Assembly: GCF_900105135.1 (NCBI RefSeq)
Contig: NZ_LT629741.1
Location: 1,612,001 to 1,676,000, forward strand
DNA length: 64,000 nucleotides
Direction of reading: 5' to 3'
Source of the DNA: Gramella sp. MAR_2010_147
GTDB taxonomy: Bacteria; Bacteroidota; Bacteroidia; Flavobacteriales; Flavobacteriaceae
The position numbers were made by a program, and so were the translations under genes. The notes under the pieces were generated by a model, which made no database searches, was not told where the DNA came from, and saw only the letters and a list, made by a program, of their open reading frames with translations. Every line of letters starts with the position of its first letter. Positions within the stretch are counted from its first letter, which is position 1. This document shows positions 32,389 to 41,742 of the stretch, in pieces.

Positions 32389-33330
32389 TTGGAAATAAAA
32401 AAATCTCATTTAGAAGCTGTTTTAAAAAGAATTGAACCGCACATCCATCGCACCCCTGTATTAAGTTCCACACTTATTAATAAAATAGTTGAGGCAGATC
32501 TGTGGTTTAAGTGTGAGAACTTTCAAAAGATGGGAGCTTTTAAAATGCGAGGCGCTACCAACGCGATCTTAAATCTTTCCGAAGAAAAAAAAGCGAAGGG
32601 AGTGGTGACTCATTCTTCCGGGAATTTCGCCCAGGCACTTTCACTTGCCGCTAAAAGTTTAAATGTTCCAGCCTACATCGTCATGCCAGATTCTGCTCCT
32701 GAAGTAAAAAAAGCGGCAGTTAGAAACTATAACGGAGAAATAACAGAGTGCCCCTCTACTTTAAAAGATCGTGAAGAGACTGCAAATAAAATACAGGAAG
32801 AGACAGGAGCTACTTTTTTACATCCATCTAATGACCTGGATGTAATCCTGGGCCAGGGAACCGCAGCACTAGAATTGCTTCAGGATCATCCAGATCTGGA
32901 TTATATTATATGTCCTGTTGGAGGTGGCGGACTTATAGCTGGCACCGCACTCGCCGTCAAGCATTTTGGGAATAACTGTAAATGTATTGGCGGTGAACCT
33001 ATGGAAGCCGATGATGCCTGGCGCTCTTTACAAAGCGGTAAGATTGAAACTAATGATACTGCAAATACCATTGCCGATGGTTTAAAAACTCAATTAGGCG
33101 ATCAAAACTTTCCCATTATTCTTGAAAATGTAGATGAAATCATTAGAGTTTCTGAAGAAGAAATCAAAGCTGCACTTAGATTGATCTGGGAACGAATGAA
33201 GATCGTAGTAGAAGCCTCCAGTGCTGTTCCGCTTGCAGCATTAATAAAAGAAAAGCATCGATTCAGGAATAAAAATATTGGAATAATAATTTCTGGTGGA
33301 AATGTAGATCTAAGCAAACTTCCATTTTAA
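32389..33330 (+). CDS. Threonine/serine dehydratase or serine racemase-like PLP enzyme
   Basis: This 313-residue fold type II PLP enzyme has the lysine in FQKMGAFKMRGATNA and the phosphate loop VGGGGLIAG. It resembles catabolic threonine dehydratases and serine/threo-hydroxyaspartate racemase-type enzymes; no C-terminal regulatory domain is present, so it is not biosynthetic IlvA. The start appears to be TTG at 32389: no ATG occurs in frame before residue 44, which is within the conserved core. Its gene stands alone after a terminator-like element. Confidence 0.85.
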   Translation: MEIKKSHLEAVLKRIEPHIHRTPVLSSTLINKIVEADLWFKCENFQKMGAFKMRGATNAILNLSEEKKAKGVVTHSSGNFAQALSLAAKSLNVPAYIVMPDSAPEVKKAAVRNYNGEITECPSTLKDREETANKIQEETGATFLHPSNDLDVILGQGTAALELLQDHPDLDYIICPVGGGGLIAGTALAVKHFGNNCKCIGGEPMEADDAWRSLQSGKIETNDTANTIADGLKTQLGDQNFPIILENVDEIIRVSEEEIKAALRLIWERMKIVVEASSAVPLAALIKEKHRFRNKNIGIIISGGNVDLSKLPF

Positions 33331-33421
33331 AACTCCGGGAGTAGTTTTGCAAATTAATAATAGGCTGTCTTTCATCACATAGAAAGTTGCTGTATATTTA
33401 AGTACTATAAACTACTCAATC

Positions 33422-36400
33422 ATGCATCAATACTTAAAGGCTACGATCCTTTTATTTATTATTACCAGTTTCAATTTTTCATCAGCTCAGAAGAAAGATG
33501 AGAAGAAGGATGAAAAATGGGAGGTTGCCAATCCCTATCCTGAAGACTGGAATTTCAAAACGATGACGCTTAATACTACTGAGGGAACATGGATGAACCT
33601 TGATGTAAGTCCCGATGGGAAAACACTGGTTTTTGATCTTTTGGGAGACATATATAAAATGCCTATTTCAGGAGGTAAGGCCACGATTCTAAGAACAGGA
33701 ATTCCGTACGAAGTTCAACCCAGATTTAGCCCTGATGGCTCGAAAATATCATTCACCAGTGATGCAGGTGGTGGAGATAATATTTGGGTAATGGACACCA
33801 ATGGCAAAAATGCCAAACAGATCACGGAAGAAAAATTCAGATTACTGAATAACGCGGTGTGGACTCCTGATGGAAATTCATTGATAGCCAGAAAACACTT
33901 TACTTCAGGACGGTCTCTGGGGGCGGGAGAAATGTGGCAATATCATATTGCCGCAAAAGAAGGTTTGCAAATTACTGAACGTAAGAACGATCAGCAGGAT
34001 GTAAATGAGCCGAGTATTACCGCAGATGGCAAATATCTTTTTTACAGTGAGGATATGTATCCTGGTGGAAATTTTCAATATAACAAAGATCCCAATAAGC
34101 AGATATATGTAATTAAACGATATGATTTCGAAACCGGTGAAACTATTACCATTACTGGAGGGCCAGGTGGCGCAGCCCGGCCTGAAGTTTCTCCCGACGG
34201 AAAAAAACTTGCATTTGTAAAACGAATCAGGACCAAATCTGTATTATTTATTCATGATCTTGAAACCGGGGAAGAGTGGCCTGTGTTTGATAAGCTAAGC
34301 AAAGATCAGCAGGAAGCCTGGGCAATCTTTGGGGTATATCCAAATTTTAGCTGGATGCCGAATAACAAGGAACTGGTTTTCTGGGCGAATGGAAAAATAA
34401 ATAAGGTAGATATTGACAGTTATGAAGTCTCTGAGATTCCATTTCAGGTAAATAATAATATCGAAATCGCTGAAACTTTACAAACCGATCATCAAGTATT
34501 TTCGGAAAAATTTAATCCAAAAGTAATTCGCCATGCTGTTACTTCTCCAAACGGAAAAACTCTGGTTTTCAACGCTGTTGGTTTTCTATGGAAAAAATCG
34601 CTGCCGAATGGAAAACCTCAACGAATCACCAATTCAGAAGATTTTGAATTTGAACCGAGTTTTTCACCAGATGGAAATCATATTATTTATGTAACCTGGG
34701 ATGACCAGAATCTTGGTGCCATTAAAAGTGTTTCTTTGTCTGGGGGCTCTTCAAAAACGATTACTTCAGAAAAAGGAATTTATAGAAATCCTTCTTATTC
34801 TAATGATGGGAAAATGATCGTTTTTTCAAAAGAGTCTGGTAACAGCGATCTGGGACAGACCTTTACCAAAGAACCGGGAATTTACACGATGAATGCTTCC
34901 GGAGAAAATGTAAAAAAACTGGTTAAAGAAGGAATTTTCCCTGTTTTTAATGTGGATAATTCCCGTATTTTCTTTCAGACAGGCGGATATTTCTTCGGAG
35001 ATATCACTAAAAGTCTTAAAAGTGTTGATCTGAATGGGAAAGATGAAAGAACGCATATTAATTCAAAATATGCCAATAGAATTCTGCCTAGTCCTGATAA
35101 TAAATGGATCCTATTCAGCAATTTACATAAAGCATATGTAGCGCCTTTTGCCTTGACTGGCCAGGCAATAGATCTTACTCCAGATTCAAAAACATTACCT
35201 GTAACCCAAATAACAAAAGATGCCGGAATTAATTTACACTGGTCTAATAATAGTGAGAAAATTCACTGGACACTGGGCGATGAATATTTTACAAATGAAC
35301 TTGAAAAGAGATTTACGTTCTTAAAGAATTCTCCAGATTCTATTCCCGCAGTTACCGAAAAAGGGATCAAAGTTGGTCTTGAAATCAAGACAGACGTCCC
35401 TGAAGGTATGGTCGCCTTTACTAACGCACGAATTATCACTATGGCTGGTGATAGAGTGATTGAAAACGGAAGTATTCTGATAAAAGGCAATAAAATTGAG
35501 GCTATTGGAGAAAATGATGAAGTGAATATTCCTTCTTCGGCTAAAACTTATGATGTTCAGGGAAAAACGATCATGCCGGGTATTGTAGATGCTCATGCTC
35601 ATATTGGAGCTTTTAGATACGGACTTACTCCCAAAAAACACTGGCCATCTTATGCAAACTTAGCATTTGGCGTGACCACCGCACATGATCCTTCCGCTTT
35701 AAGTGAAACCGTTTTTGGAATTGCTGAACTGATCAAAAGTGGCGATATGGTAGGCCCAAGATTATATTCTACAGGAATTATTCTTTACGGGGCTGACGGG
35801 GATTTTAAAGCGGAAATCAATAGCATCGATGATGCACGTTCTGCTTTACAAAGAACCAAGGCTTTTGGAGCCACTTCAGTAAAAAGTTATAATCAGCCCA
35901 GACGGGAACAAAGACAACAGGTTCTTTTAGCAGCAAAAGAGTTAAATATGAATGTAGTTCCTGAAGGCGGGTCTACCTTCTTTCACAATATGAATATGAT
36001 CGTCGACGGTCACACCGGAATTGAACATAACATTCCTGTGGCTCCGGTTTATAAAGATGTTCTAAGCTTATGGGGAGCTTCGAATACCGGCTATACCCCT
36101 ACGCTTATTGTTAATTATGGCGGAATAAATGGAGAATATATTTTCTATGATAAAACCAATGTCTGGGAGAATGAACGACTTTTAACTTTTACTCCACGGG
36201 AACTGGTAGATTCAAGATCGCGACATAGAACCAAGTTACCGGAAGAAGAATATGAAAACGGACCTATTTTAGTTTCAGAAACGGCCAAAGCACTTTCAGA
36301 CGAAGGCGTGAAAGTAAATCTTGGCGCACATGGACAATTACAGGGACTAGGTGCTCACTGGGAATTATGGTTGCTTCAAATGGGCGGGATGACCAATATG

Positions 36401-36727
36401 GAAGCTTTACAGGCAGCAACCATTAACGGAGCTGAGTATATAGGGATGGATAAGGAGATCGGTTCACTGGAAAAAGGAAAACTGGCAGACCTTATTGTAC
36501 TGGATAAAAATCCGCTAGAGGACATTAGAAATTCTGAGTCTGTGATCTATACGATGGTAAACGGGCGATTATTTGACGCTACAACCATGCATCAAATTGG
36601 AAATGAGCCTGAAGAACGAACCAATTTTTACTGGGAAAACAACAAATATAATTCAGCTTTTCAATGGCATGAAAGCACGCAAAGTTTTACCAGACCTAAT
36701 TGTGTTTGCCATGGAACGGGAAATTAA
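33422..36727 (+). CDS. Secreted PD40/TolB-like beta-propeller fused to an amidohydrolase
   Basis: A 1101-residue periplasmic or surface enzyme. A signal peptide (residues 1-22, ending SSA) precedes about 600 residues of WD40-like PD40 repeats (LDVSPDGKTLVFDLLGD, PRFSPDGSKISFTSDAGG, FSPDGNHIIYVTWD). An amidohydrolase domain follows from about residue 660, with metal-binding VDAHAHIGAF and the C-terminal GSLEKGKLADLIVLDKNPL. Such fusions are annotated as amidohydrolases or Xaa-Pro dipeptidase-like hydrolases in Bacteroidota. The substrate is unknown. It ends with an unusual NCVCHGTGN. Confidence 0.88.
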   Translation: MHQYLKATILLFIITSFNFSSAQKKDEKKDEKWEVANPYPEDWNFKTMTLNTTEGTWMNLDVSPDGKTLVFDLLGDIYKMPISGGKATILRTGIPYEVQPRFSPDGSKISFTSDAGGGDNIWVMDTNGKNAKQITEEKFRLLNNAVWTPDGNSLIARKHFTSGRSLGAGEMWQYHIAAKEGLQITERKNDQQDVNEPSITADGKYLFYSEDMYPGGNFQYNKDPNKQIYVIKRYDFETGETITITGGPGGAARPEVSPDGKKLAFVKRIRTKSVLFIHDLETGEEWPVFDKLSKDQQEAWAIFGVYPNFSWMPNNKELVFWANGKINKVDIDSYEVSEIPFQVNNNIEIAETLQTDHQVFSEKFNPKVIRHAVTSPNGKTLVFNAVGFLWKKSLPNGKPQRITNSEDFEFEPSFSPDGNHIIYVTWDDQNLGAIKSVSLSGGSSKTITSEKGIYRNPSYSNDGKMIVFSKESGNSDLGQTFTKEPGIYTMNASGENVKKLVKEGIFPVFNVDNSRIFFQTGGYFFGDITKSLKSVDLNGKDERTHINSKYANRILPSPDNKWILFSNLHKAYVAPFALTGQAIDLTPDSKTLPVTQITKDAGINLHWSNNSEKIHWTLGDEYFTNELEKRFTFLKNSPDSIPAVTEKGIKVGLEIKTDVPEGMVAFTNARIITMAGDRVIENGSILIKGNKIEAIGENDEVNIPSSAKTYDVQGKTIMPGIVDAHAHIGAFRYGLTPKKHWPSYANLAFGVTTAHDPSALSETVFGIAELIKSGDMVGPRLYSTGIILYGADGDFKAEINSIDDARSALQRTKAFGATSVKSYNQPRREQRQQVLLAAKELNMNVVPEGGSTFFHNMNMIVDGHTGIEHNIPVAPVYKDVLSLWGASNTGYTPTLIVNYGGINGEYIFYDKTNVWENERLLTFTPRELVDSRSRHRTKLPEEEYENGPILVSETAKALSDEGVKVNLGAHGQLQGLGAHWELWLLQMGGMTNMEALQAATINGAEYIGMDKEIGSLEKGKLADLIVLDKNPLEDIRNSESVIYTMVNGRLFDATTMHQIGNEPEERTNFYWENNKYNSAFQWHESTQSFTRPNCVCHGTGN

Positions 36728-36755
36728 TATATAACATGCGATAATACCAAAAGGT

Positions 36756-38561
36756 ATGGAATTGTATCTAACAGTTGCGATAATTATCATAGGGATCATT
36801 CTCTTTGTGCGCGATTATTTCTCGATAGATACCACTTCCATTATCATCATGGCGTTATTTATCGTCTCAGGGGTGTTAAGCCCCGAAGAAGGATTTTCTG
36901 GTTTTAATCACCCGGCGACGATCACGCTTGGCTGTATGTTTGTAGTAAGCGCCGCGGTTTTCAAATCTGGACTTATTGATGGCTTAAGTACAAAGCTTAT
37001 TAAAATTGCAAGGATCAATTATTTCTTTGCGCTGGTTTCCCTGTGTATTACTTCGGCGGTACTTTCAGCATTTATCAATGATTCAGCAGTAGTGGCTATT
37101 TTAATTCCTGTAGCATTGCTTGTATGTAGAGAAGCCAGTATAAGTCCCGCGAGATTACTTATTCCTATTTCCTTTTCAGCATTATTTGGCGGCACCTGTA
37201 CCCTTATAGGAACTTCTACTAACATCCTGGTAAGCAGTTATGCTGAAAAACTAGGGTCGGAAGCTTTTGGAATGTTTGAATTCTCTCTTGCAGCCCTATG
37301 TTTACTTTCTATTGGAATGGCGTATATTTTTATTGTAGGCCCCATACTTCTACCTAAAAGAGATACCCCGGAAGAAGCAGGTCTTAAAAAACAGGCGGAA
37401 AAATATATGGCTGAAATTGAACTTCTTGGTACTAGCGATGATGTAGATATTTCTATAGCAGCATCAAAACTGGTAAATGATTTTAAAGTTCAAATACTTA
37501 GGATCAAGAGAAAACATTATCGGGTGTATGAAATCAACGGTGAGACTGTATTGAGAGAAAATGATCTTATTAGAATACTTGTAGACCCGGTAAATCTCTC
37601 AAAACTTAAGCTTAGAAAAGGTCTAAAGGTAATTGGCGACAAAGAGAATGTTAAAGCTGTAGAACCAGATGATCAAATAAATCCTAAAAATACCTCTCCA
37701 AGCGAAGAGAAGAAAATCTATGAGGTCATGATACCTTACGGGTCTGAACTTGCAGGAAGATCTATAAAACAACTTAATTTTAGAAGCACCTATTACGCTT
37801 CGGTAATTGCAATCAGGCATCGTAAGGAAACCATTACCGAAGATGTTTCTCACGTGGTATTGAAAGAAGGCGATATGATGTTGCTATTCGCATCAGAAAA
37901 AGCGATCTCTTTACTGGCTTCAGAAAAATTAATTGTCACACTTTCTGAATATCAGGGAAAAAAAGTAGATTATAAAAAAGCCATCCCGGCTCTTCTAATC
38001 GTGATTGGTGTTGTTAGTGCCGCAGCATTTAATCTAACTTCCATTCTTATAAGTGCCATGGTTGGAAGTCTTCTATTGGTAACGCTTACTATCTTGAAAC
38101 CTCAGGAAGCATACGAAGCCATAGAATGGAAAGTAATCTTTATGATCGCAGGAGTACTTTCTATGGGAAAAGCCCTGGAGAAAACTGGTGGATCTGATAT
38201 TATTTCTCAACATATCTATGAATCATTAGGCTCACTGGATCCAAGATGGACGCTTAGTCTCATTTTTCTTTTCACATTTTTATCTACTAATGTACTTTCC
38301 AGCAAAGCTGCGGCCGCTTTGATGACACCCATTGTAATAAGTCTTGCTGCGGCCATGCAGGTAAGTGAAAAACCTTTTTTAATCGGGGTCATGTTCGCGT
38401 GCTCCCTAACTTTTATGACTCCGGTAAGTTATCCTGTAAATACCATGGTCTATGCACCGGGAAATTATAAGTTCAGAGATTTTTTAAAGTTCGGTACACC
38501 GCTTAACTTTATCATCTGGATCGCAGCATCCTTTGTAATTCCAATATTTTTTCCTTTTTGA
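36756..38561 (+). CDS. SLC13/DASS family permease with two TrkA-C (RCK_C) domains
   Basis: This 601-residue inner-membrane transporter has N- and C-terminal bundles of helices (SAFINDSAVVAILIPV and VNTMVYAPGNY near the ends, with the DASS motif TLIGTSTNILV) separated by a soluble region at about 205-400. That region contains two RCK_C-like units (VQILRIKRKHYRVYEINGET and YYASVIAIRHRKETITEDV). Members carry sulfate, dicarboxylates or other anions, usually with sodium. Substrate is unresolved. The stop overlaps the next gene's start region. Confidence 0.88.
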   Translation: MELYLTVAIIIIGIILFVRDYFSIDTTSIIIMALFIVSGVLSPEEGFSGFNHPATITLGCMFVVSAAVFKSGLIDGLSTKLIKIARINYFFALVSLCITSAVLSAFINDSAVVAILIPVALLVCREASISPARLLIPISFSALFGGTCTLIGTSTNILVSSYAEKLGSEAFGMFEFSLAALCLLSIGMAYIFIVGPILLPKRDTPEEAGLKKQAEKYMAEIELLGTSDDVDISIAASKLVNDFKVQILRIKRKHYRVYEINGETVLRENDLIRILVDPVNLSKLKLRKGLKVIGDKENVKAVEPDDQINPKNTSPSEEKKIYEVMIPYGSELAGRSIKQLNFRSTYYASVIAIRHRKETITEDVSHVVLKEGDMMLLFASEKAISLLASEKLIVTLSEYQGKKVDYKKAIPALLIVIGVVSAAAFNLTSILISAMVGSLLLVTLTILKPQEAYEAIEWKVIFMIAGVLSMGKALEKTGGSDIISQHIYESLGSLDPRWTLSLIFLFTFLSTNVLSSKAAAALMTPIVISLAAAMQVSEKPFLIGVMFACSLTFMTPVSYPVNTMVYAPGNYKFRDFLKFGTPLNFIIWIAASFVIPIFFPF

Positions 38562-38563
38562 TT

Positions 38564-38896
38564 ATGAGAAGAGTAAAACTCCACAATCCGTTTAAAACAA
38601 GAATCATTGACGAGAAACTCCTTCGGGAACATCTTGCCCTGGAGCGAACAAAACTTGCTAATGAACGCACTTTGCTCTCCTATATCAGAGCTTCAATTTA
38701 TTTGCTAATTAGCGGTCTGGCTTTACTTCAAATTAAGGAATACCAGGGAATAAGCCTGATGTGGGTTGGATACCTATCATTATTTATCTGCATTCTTTTT
38801 CTTCTAGTAGGAATTTCCAGATATATTGCATTAGAAAGAAGATTAAATGATCTGCTTAGAGATGATAATTCAGAAGAATCTGAAAGTTCCAAATAA
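38564..38896 (+). CDS. DUF202 small membrane protein
   Basis: This 110-residue protein has the DUF202 signature LALERTKLANERTLLSYIRASIY followed by two hydrophobic helices. The family (YidH-like) has no firm function. The ATG at 38564 is taken; an upstream TTG at 38558 lies inside the permease stop region. The near-overlap indicates translational coupling with the SLC13 permease. Confidence 0.88.
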   Translation: MRRVKLHNPFKTRIIDEKLLREHLALERTKLANERTLLSYIRASIYLLISGLALLQIKEYQGISLMWVGYLSLFICILFLLVGISRYIALERRLNDLLRDDNSEESESSK

Positions 38897-38902
38897 TTAG
38901 AA

Positions 38903-39256
38903 GTGACCCAGCAAATAGTACATTATTCCCTTCATTTTTTAGTCATTGGAGCCATCGCTTATTTCTATGATAAGAATAACTGGCTTAAATACTGGTTAAT
39001 TCTTGCAGCTACCATGCTGGTTGATCTGGATCACCTACTTGCAGATCCTGTATTTGACCCGGAACGCTGCGGAATTGGATTTCATCCGTTACATTCTGAA
39101 CTTGCCATTACCGCTTACGTTTTGGGGATGATTTTTATAAAGCAAAAAATAATCCGATTAATATGTATCGGATTATTCTTTCATATGTTCACAGATTTTG
39201 TGGATTGTATATGGACCCACGCACGATGTGCTACCTGTCTTCAAGATATTTTTTAA
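38903..39256 (+). CDS. DUF6122-like small membrane protein
   Basis: This 117-residue protein of about three hydrophobic helices has the segment ATMLVDLDHLLADPVFDPERCGIGFHPLHS, as in the DUF6122 family of Bacteroidota, where the Asp/His residues hint at a metal site like that of YdjM-type membrane hydrolases. The start is GTG at 38903, six bases after the DUF202 stop; there is no ATG at the N-terminus. It ends with a cysteine-containing ARCATCLQDIF. The stop overlaps the convergent DUF302 gene stop. Confidence 0.75.
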   Translation: MTQQIVHYSLHFLVIGAIAYFYDKNNWLKYWLILAATMLVDLDHLLADPVFDPERCGIGFHPLHSELAITAYVLGMIFIKQKIIRLICIGLFFHMFTDFVDCIWTHARCATCLQDIF

Positions 39257-40203
39257 TTGGAAATAGCAGTATCAGACAGATTGTTCAAAGCAGAACTGAT
39301 GGTTTCAAGTATTTCCTGCGACCCCTCAATATAATGTCTTTCCGCAATAAAATATGGATCATTATACGAAACAAAGACTTCTCCTTCTTCATTTTCCCAA
39401 ACCAGCATTTTCTGAGGTAAATCCAGCCCAATACTTTGTTCTTTTTGCAATAAAGGGGTTCCTAAATTTGGGTTTCCAAAAATGATGATTTTAGTTGGAT
39501 TCAAATCAAGGCCTACACTTGCTGCGTTGGCTTTATGATCCAGCTCTGCAACTATTGAAATATTCTCATTAGTGCTTAAGGCATTTCTTAAACTATTATA
39601 AGTTTCATCAAAACTTTTGGAACTGGTTTTAGTGATAATTCCTTCGCCAGAACTTACTTCCTGATGAGCAGCGTACTTAATCTCTGACTTTGTTGCCGCA
39701 GAAACAAGATTTTCCAGGGCTCCGGATATTTTACTTAAAGTTGGCACGCCTTCAAGATCATGACGAGAACTTAAATAATCTACACTGTTATATAATGCTA
39801 TATTATTTTTATTCTCATCTCTATAGAACAGAACTTTTTGAGGCAAATCTAGTCCTGCCAGCTGATTTTTCTGCATCAATGGGGTTCCCAGCTTAGGGTT
39901 TCCAAAAAAGATGATTTTAGTATAATCTAACTTTTTCCCAACAGAGTTCGCGTTTTTTGAGTGATCAACTTCTGCGACGATACCAATAGCATCATTTTTA
40001 TTCAGATTTTGCTTTAATTGATTATAGGCTCCGGCTGCAGCGACTTCGCTATCAGCAATTCCTGTACCTACCGGGTACCCATAATTCTCGATATTCTCAG
40101 ATTTAGCATTTGCAGTGCTTAAGTTTTCAGGAGGATCATTTTGCGAACAAGAAGTAAACCCAAAAATAAGACTTAAAATTAAAATTGTATTTTTCATAGT
40201 CAT
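39253..40203 (-). CDS. Lipoprotein with two tandem DUF302 domains
   Basis: A lipoprotein signal peptide (lipidated Cys near residue 19, GFTSC) is followed by two copies of a DUF302 domain, about residues 50-165 and 190-310. Equivalent segments are KIIFFGNPKLGTPLMQK with LDLPQKVLFYRDE, and KIIIFGNPNLGTPLLQK with LDLPQKMLVWENE. DUF302 is a small fold of unknown function that often forms dimers, so this is probably a fused dimer in the periplasm. Start may be ATG 40203 or two codons later. Confidence 0.85.
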   Translation of the reverse strand: MTMKNTILILSLIFGFTSCSQNDPPENLSTANAKSENIENYGYPVGTGIADSEVAAAGAYNQLKQNLNKNDAIGIVAEVDHSKNANSVGKKLDYTKIIFFGNPKLGTPLMQKNQLAGLDLPQKVLFYRDENKNNIALYNSVDYLSSRHDLEGVPTLSKISGALENLVSAATKSEIKYAAHQEVSSGEGIITKTSSKSFDETYNSLRNALSTNENISIVAELDHKANAASVGLDLNPTKIIIFGNPNLGTPLLQKEQSIGLDLPQKMLVWENEEGEVFVSYNDPYFIAERHYIEGSQEILETISSALNNLSDTAISN

Positions 40204-40376
40204 TGATTTTCAATGAAAATAGATTTATATAAACTTCTAATTCAATTAATTAATATTTTTTAACTGCCAATTGTTAAGCATCCTAAAAAAATGTGCGCAG
40301 TCTGTCTTCTATTGCCCCCTTATTAAATCAATTATTTTATATTTACAGTCCTTAATTCAGCCTAAGAAATCAAATT

Positions 40377-40991
40377 ATGCATGTAGCCATCGCCGGAAAC
40401 ATTGGTGCAGGAAAGACCACTTTAACCAGATTACTCGCAAAACATTATAAATGGGAACCACAGTTTGAAGACGTACTGGAAAACCCATATCTCGAGGATT
40501 TCTACAACAAAATGGAACGCTGGTCGTTTAATCTGCAAATCTATTTTTTAAACAGTAGGTTTAGACAGATTTTGCAAATTAGAGAAAGTGGAAAAAAGAT
40601 CATTCAGGATAGAACAATCTATGAAGATGCTTATATTTTTGCGCCCAATTTACATGCGATGGGCCTGATGACCAACAGGGATTTCGAAAATTATAAATCT
40701 TTGTTTGATCTAATGGAAAGCGTAGTACAGGGGCCAGATCTTCTTATTTACCTGAGAAGCAGCATCCCAAATCTTGTTGCACAGATACATAGCCGGGGAA
40801 GAGATTATGAGAACAGTATATCTATCGATTATTTAAGTAGATTGAATGAGCGTTATGAAGCATGGGTACATAATTATGATAAAGGAAATTTGCTAATTAT
40901 TGACGTAGATAATATTAACTTTGTAGACAATCCAGAAGATCTTGGAGATATTATTAACCGTATTGATGGACAGTTACACGGACTTTTTTAA
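40377..40991 (+). CDS. Deoxynucleoside kinase
   Basis: This 204-residue kinase of the dNK/dGK family has P-loop GNIGAGKTTL at residues 6-15, a substrate segment QDRTIYEDAYIFA, and the LID-type SRGRDYENSISIDYLSRLNERYE. It salvages deoxynucleosides to monophosphates in the cytoplasm. It is followed six bases later by the fatty acid hydroxylase gene. The exact nucleoside preference cannot be read from sequence. Confidence 0.93.
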   Translation: MHVAIAGNIGAGKTTLTRLLAKHYKWEPQFEDVLENPYLEDFYNKMERWSFNLQIYFLNSRFRQILQIRESGKKIIQDRTIYEDAYIFAPNLHAMGLMTNRDFENYKSLFDLMESVVQGPDLLIYLRSSIPNLVAQIHSRGRDYENSISIDYLSRLNERYEAWVHNYDKGNLLIIDVDNINFVDNPEDLGDIINRIDGQLHGLF

Positions 40992-40997
40992 AATGAA

Positions 40998-41672
40998 ATG
41001 AATATGGAATCGACAAAATTAAAAAGACCAAAACATAAGGGTTCTCCTAAGTTGTTTGACAACCCTATACTTGAAAAACTAACACATACGCATATATCAC
41101 TTCCTCTTATCATTTTCGGGGTTATATCTGCCGCTTTAGTTTACTATGGTGTTATTGAAAAAGGTTTTGAAGCTCCAGCAATGATTGGTTTATTTCTTGC
41201 CGGACTTTTCTTTTTCACTTTTATAGAGTACGTGATGCATAGATATTTATACCACATCCCTGCAACCACACCCAGAAAACAGAAAATTTCTTATACCATG
41301 CATGGGGTTCATCATGATTATCCAAAAGATAAGTCAAGACTGGCCATGCCACCACTGTTAAGCTTAATTATAGCAACGGTGTTGTTTATAATCTATCGTG
41401 CCGTATTAGGAGATTATGTCTTCGGATTTTTAGCAGGTTTCTTAATTGGATACGCTGCCTATCTCGCAGTTCATTATTCTGTACATGCCTTTAAAGTTCC
41501 TGATAATTTTCTAAAAATATTATGGCATCATCATAGTATACACCATTACAGAGAGCCAGACAGGGCTTTTGGAGTCTCTTCTCCTCTATGGGACCAGATC
41601 TTTAGAACAATGCCCAGAAAAGCGCCTAATAGTCAGCGTGCAGCTGTTGGAACCAGTATAGATCCTAGTTAA
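40998..41672 (+). CDS. Fatty acid hydroxylase / sterol desaturase superfamily membrane protein
   Basis: A 224-residue di-iron membrane protein with four hydrophobic helices and the histidine clusters HRYLYH, HGVHH, HYSVH and HHHSIHH, which supply iron ligands. It resembles the 2-hydroxylase-like (FA2H) branch; Bacteroidota sphingolipid or fatty acid 2-hydroxylation is a plausible role but is inferred. Two starts (40998 and ATG 41004) are possible. A terminator follows. Confidence 0.85.
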   Translation: MNMESTKLKRPKHKGSPKLFDNPILEKLTHTHISLPLIIFGVISAALVYYGVIEKGFEAPAMIGLFLAGLFFFTFIEYVMHRYLYHIPATTPRKQKISYTMHGVHHDYPKDKSRLAMPPLLSLIIATVLFIIYRAVLGDYVFGFLAGFLIGYAAYLAVHYSVHAFKVPDNFLKILWHHHSIHHYREPDRAFGVSSPLWDQIFRTMPRKAPNSQRAAVGTSIDPS

Positions 41673-41696
41673 ATTAGACTTTAGAAGAATAATAGA

Positions 41697-41733
41697 AATC
41701 GGTATGCTAAATTAAGCTTACCGATTTTTTTAT
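41697..41733 (+). terminator. Terminator after fatty acid hydroxylase gene
   Basis: AAATCGGTA and TACCGATTT arms surround a 14-base loop and are followed by a T run. Confidence 0.88.
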
Positions 41734-41742
41734 TGGATCTCG

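Noticed and set aside
33361..33380. AGGCTGTCTTTC resembling the terminator arm after etfA
   Set aside because: No complementary arm follows; it is not a hairpin.
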